Assembly (NCBI GenBank): GCA_051960215.1
Contig: JBQCEN010000263.1
Location: forward strand, 1-15,048
Reading direction: 5' to 3'
DNA: 15,048 bases
From: Pararhizobium_B sp051960215
GTDB lineage: Bacteria > Pseudomonadota > Alphaproteobacteria > Rhizobiales > Rhizobiaceae
The first letter of the stretch is position 1. Every line of letters begins with the position of its first letter. The position numbers were made by a program, and so were the translations under genes. Under the pieces are notes generated by a model. It had not been told where the DNA came from, did no database searches, and saw only the letters and a program-made list of their open reading frames with translations. Positions 12,327 to 15,048 of this stretch are shown here, in pieces.

Positions 12327-14591
12327 ATGGCATTGGGGGATACCCTGCCGAAACAGTCGGAAGCGGCGGCGCAGAGTGAATCGATGCGGCGTCGCGTCTG
12401 GGTGACGCCGGGCGTCATCCTCGTCATCGGCGCGCTGATCGCCTCGACCACCTCTTTCACGATCCTTCTCGGCTTGACGCCGATCGCGCCCGTGACGAAC
12501 GTCGTCATCGGGCTCGCGGCGCTGAATCTCTTCTTCGTCCTCGGCCTGCTGTTCCTGATCGGTCGCGAGATCTACAAGCTGATCAAGGCGCGGCGGAGAG
12601 GGCGCGCCGCCGCCCGCCTCCACGTCCGCATCGTCGCGCTGTTCTCGATCGTGGCGATCACGCCGGCGATCCTCGTCGCGATCGTCGCGTCGATCACGCT
12701 CAATGTCGGCCTCGACCGCTGGTTCTCGATCCGCACGCAATCGATCGTCGACCAATCGCTGAGCGTCGCCCAGGCCTATGTCATGGAGAACGCGCGCTAT
12801 CTCCAGGGGCAGACGGTGACGATGGCGACGGAGATCGACAACGCCCGCTCGCTCTACAATCTCGATCGGACCGGCTTCAACGATTTCCTGACCCGGCAAG
12901 CCGTGGGCCGCGGCCTCCTCGGCGCCTTCCTCGTCGACGACAGCGGCGACGCCGTGATGCAGGCGGCCATCAAGACGGAGCGTCCGCTGCCGGCCATCCC
13001 GCAGGACGCGATGAAGACGGCGATTTCCGGCCAGCCGACGCTGATACCGCCCGGTGTGACGAACCTCGTCGGCGCGGTGATCAAGCTCCAGAATTATCCG
13101 GACCTCTTCCTCTACACGATCCGCGCGGTCGACCCGAGCGTCATTCATTCCATGCGCCTCATGGAGCAGACGACGGAGGAATACCATGCGATGGAGAAAG
13201 GCCGCACGCCCCTCCAGCTCGCCTTCGGCATCCTCTATCTCGGGTTCGCGCTGATCGTGCTGCTCGCCGCGATCTGGACGGCGATCGCCGTGGCGGATCG
13301 GATCGTCCGGCCGATCCGGCTCCTGATCGGCGCGGCCGACGATGTGGCGAACGGCAATTTCCGCGTCGCCGTTCCGGTGCGCGCCTCGGACGGCGACGTC
13401 GGAAACCTGTCGAAGACCTTCAACAACATGATCGTCCAGATCCGCACCCAGCGGAACCAGATCCTGGAGGCGAAGGACCAGATCGACGAGCGCCGGCGGT
13501 TCTCGGAGGCAGTGCTTTCCGGCGTGACGGCCGGCGTCATCGGCATGGCGGAGGACGGGCGCATCACGATCGCCAACCGTTCGGCCGAGTACATCCTCGA
13601 CGAGGATCCGGGCGCTCTCATCGGCCGGAAGCTCCACGACGTCGCGCCGGAGTTCGACCCGGTGCTTGCGGAAGCCTCGACGCGCCATCGCGGCGACTAC
13701 CGCCGCCAGGTGACGATGATCCGCGGCGGCAAGGAGCGGACCCTGAACGTTCAGGTCACGCGCGAGGAAAGCCGCGACACCCGCCAGTCCTATGTCATCA
13801 CGCTCGACGACATCACCGACCTCGTCATTGCCCAGCGTTCCACCGCCTGGGCGGACGTCGCGCGGCGCATCGCGCACGAGATCAAGAACCCGCTGACGCC
13901 GATCCAGCTTTCCGCCGAACGCATCAAGCGGCGCTACGGCCGGCAGATCGCCGACGACGACCGCGCCGTCTTCGACCAGTGCACCGACACGATCGTTCGG
14001 CAGGTCGAGGACATCGGCCGCATGGTCGACGAATTCTCCGCCTTCGCACGGATGCCGAAGCCGACGAAGGAGCATATCGACCTTCGCGACATCCTCAAGG
14101 ACACCATCTTCCTGCGCGAGATGGGCGGCCACGACATCTCCTTCGAGCGCGACTTCGGCGAGGAGCCACTATCCGGCCTGTTCGACGCACGGATGCTCGG
14201 CCAGGCTTTCGGCAACCTTCTCAAGAACGCGGCGGAAGCGATCGACGCGGTGCCGGCGGAAGAGGTGAGGGACGGCCGGCGCATCCGGGTTCGCGCCCGC
14301 CGCGAACGTGACCGGGTCGTGGTCGACGTGATCGACAACGGCAAGGGCCTTCCGGCCGAAAACCGATACAGGATCCTCGAACCCTACATGACGATGCGCG
14401 AGAAGGGGACCGGGCTCGGCCTCTCCATCGTCAAGAAGATCATCGAGGACCACGGGGGGACCATCGAACTGAACGACGCGCCGAGGGACTTCGACAACGG
14501 CCACGGCGCGATGATCACGGTGCGGCTGCCGCTGGAATCGGGCGCCGCAGCCGGGGCCGACGAAAAAAAGGAAGCGAAAGATGGCATCTGA
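12327..14591 (+). CDS. ntrY: Membrane sensor histidine kinase NtrY
   Basis: Inner-membrane sensor kinase partner of NtrX, linked in alphaproteobacteria to nitrogen metabolism, redox/oxygen sensing and envelope functions. The 754-residue protein has transmembrane helices at about 27-50, 57-79, 102-125 and 297-322, with a periplasmic sensor region at about 126-296. A HAMP linker follows (about 323-376; RIVRPIRLLIGAADDVANGN), then a PAS domain (about 393-500; VLSGVTAGVIGMAEDGRITIAN), a phosphoacceptor region with RRIAHEIKNPLTPIQLSAER (H517), N box GNLLKNAAEA, G1 DNGKGLP and G2 GTGLGLSIV near the C terminus. HEIKNPLTPIQLSAERIKRRY is the NtrY signature. The start has GAGG at 12318-12321. The stop lies 11 bp inside ntrX, so the pair is coupled. 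Its signal ligand is not evident. Confidence 0.95.
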   Translation: MALGDTLPKQSEAAAQSESMRRRVWVTPGVILVIGALIASTTSFTILLGLTPIAPVTNVVIGLAALNLFFVLGLLFLIGREIYKLIKARRRGRAAARLHVRIVALFSIVAITPAILVAIVASITLNVGLDRWFSIRTQSIVDQSLSVAQAYVMENARYLQGQTVTMATEIDNARSLYNLDRTGFNDFLTRQAVGRGLLGAFLVDDSGDAVMQAAIKTERPLPAIPQDAMKTAISGQPTLIPPGVTNLVGAVIKLQNYPDLFLYTIRAVDPSVIHSMRLMEQTTEEYHAMEKGRTPLQLAFGILYLGFALIVLLAAIWTAIAVADRIVRPIRLLIGAADDVANGNFRVAVPVRASDGDVGNLSKTFNNMIVQIRTQRNQILEAKDQIDERRRFSEAVLSGVTAGVIGMAEDGRITIANRSAEYILDEDPGALIGRKLHDVAPEFDPVLAEASTRHRGDYRRQVTMIRGGKERTLNVQVTREESRDTRQSYVITLDDITDLVIAQRSTAWADVARRIAHEIKNPLTPIQLSAERIKRRYGRQIADDDRAVFDQCTDTIVRQVEDIGRMVDEFSAFARMPKPTKEHIDLRDILKDTIFLREMGGHDISFERDFGEEPLSGLFDARMLGQAFGNLLKNAAEAIDAVPAEEVRDGRRIRVRARRERDRVVVDVIDNGKGLPAENRYRILEPYMTMREKGTGLGLSIVKKIIEDHGGTIELNDAPRDFDNGHGAMITVRLPLESGAAAGADEKKEAKDGI

Positions 14592-15048
14592 CATCCTGGT
14601 CGTCGACGACGAGGCCGATATTCGCGAGATCGTGTCGGGCATTCTTTCCGACGAGGGCCACGAGACGCGCACCGCCGCCGACAGCGACAGTGCCCTTCAG
14701 GCGATCAACGACAGGGTTCCCCGGCTCGTCTTCCTCGACATCTGGCTGCAGGGAAGTCGCCTCGACGGTCTGGCGCTGCTCGACGAGATCAAGAAGCGGC
14801 ACCCGGAACTGCCGGTCGTGATGATCTCCGGCCACGGCAACATCGAGACCGCCGTTTCCGCGATCAAGCGCGGCGCCTACGATTTCATCGAGAAGCCGTT
14901 CAAGGCCGACCGGCTGATCCTGATCGCCGAACGGGCGCTCGAGACGTCGAACCTGAAGCGTGAGGTGACGGAGCTGAAGCGCCGTTCCGGCGATGCCGTC
15001 GAACTGATCGGTACGTCCGTGGCGATCTCGCAGCTCCGCCAGACGATC
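14581..15048 (+). CDS. ntrX: Response regulator NtrX (5' part)
   Basis: The first 156 codons of the NtrY partner regulator; the gene continues beyond the window. The receiver domain (about 3-120) is complete: acidic pocket VVDDEAD (D9, D10), phosphoacceptor D53 in LVFLDIWLQGSRLDG, S83 in VVMISGHGN and K105 in YDFIEKPFK. The stretch FLDIWLQGSRLDGL is characteristic of NtrX and distinguishes it from NtrC. The next residues (LKREVTELKRRSGD, then ELIGTSVAISQLRQTI) are the linker and the first helix of the AAA+ domain; the ATPase motifs and DNA-binding domain cannot be judged. The ATG lies within ntrY (11-bp overlap), with AAGGAAG at 14568-14574 as a good ribosome site 6 nt upstream. Confidence 0.95.
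   Translation, partial: MASDILVVDDEADIREIVSGILSDEGHETRTAADSDSALQAINDRVPRLVFLDIWLQGSRLDGLALLDEIKKRHPELPVVMISGHGNIETAVSAIKRGAYDFIEKPFKADRLILIAERALETSNLKREVTELKRRSGDAVELIGTSVAISQLRQTI

Noticed and set aside
12258..14132. 624-codon open frame on the minus strand opposite ntrY
   Set aside because: Same compositional artefact; ntrY on the plus strand has membrane helices, HAMP, PAS and kinase motifs in proper order.

Overview
The window is ordinary high-GC chromosome from an alphaproteobacterium, most likely a member of the Hyphomicrobiales (Rhizobiales). The evidence is the gene order (pdh operon, lipA, Coq10/RatA-like, CinA-like, ispDF, nifR3/dusB-ntrB-ntrC-ntrY-ntrX), the fused IspD-IspF enzyme, the NtrY/NtrX pair and alphaproteobacterial promoter motifs. 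I recall the same order from Rhizobium/Agrobacterium-type genomes, but I could not run a comparison here.

Region 1 (1-4784, + strand) is the tail of the pyruvate dehydrogenase operon. It holds the 3' part of pdhB (E1 beta), a Uma2-family PD-(D/E)XK nuclease-like gene, pdhC (E2), an SGNH/GDSL esterase and lpdA (E3). Spacings are 0-21 bp, so this is one transcription unit. Two things look like later arrivals: the Uma2 gene between pdhB and pdhC, and a GC-rich palindromic repeat of about 130 bp read in frame through the E2 interdomain linker.

Region 2 (4785-6756, + strand) has a small GlsB/YeaQ/YmgE-type membrane protein behind a convincing general-stress (EcfG-type) promoter. A strong intrinsic terminator follows, then lipA (lipoyl synthase, which makes the cofactor carried by PDH E2) with its own sigma-70 promoter whose -35 box overlaps the terminator. 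A Coq10/RatA-like START-fold gene follows lipA. Region 3 (6732-8449, - strand) is the coupled pair ispDF and a stand-alone CinA C-terminal-domain (PncC-type) gene; the latter overlaps the Coq10-like gene tail to tail.

Region 4 (8450-15048, + strand) starts with a divergent intergenic region carrying a plausible promoter. It continues with dusB (nifR3), ntrB, ntrC, a 112-bp gap with inverted repeats, ntrY, and the start of ntrX, which runs off the window. These are the NtrB/C nitrogen-status and NtrY/X two-component systems, joined by ATGA or 11-bp overlaps except at the ntrC-ntrY gap.

I see no tRNA, rRNA, CRISPR array, insertion sequence, phage gene or defence island, and no previously undescribed multi-gene system. 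The best leads are the repeat inside pdhC, the Uma2 gene inside the pdh operon, the stress promoter, and the terminator/promoter overlap before lipA.
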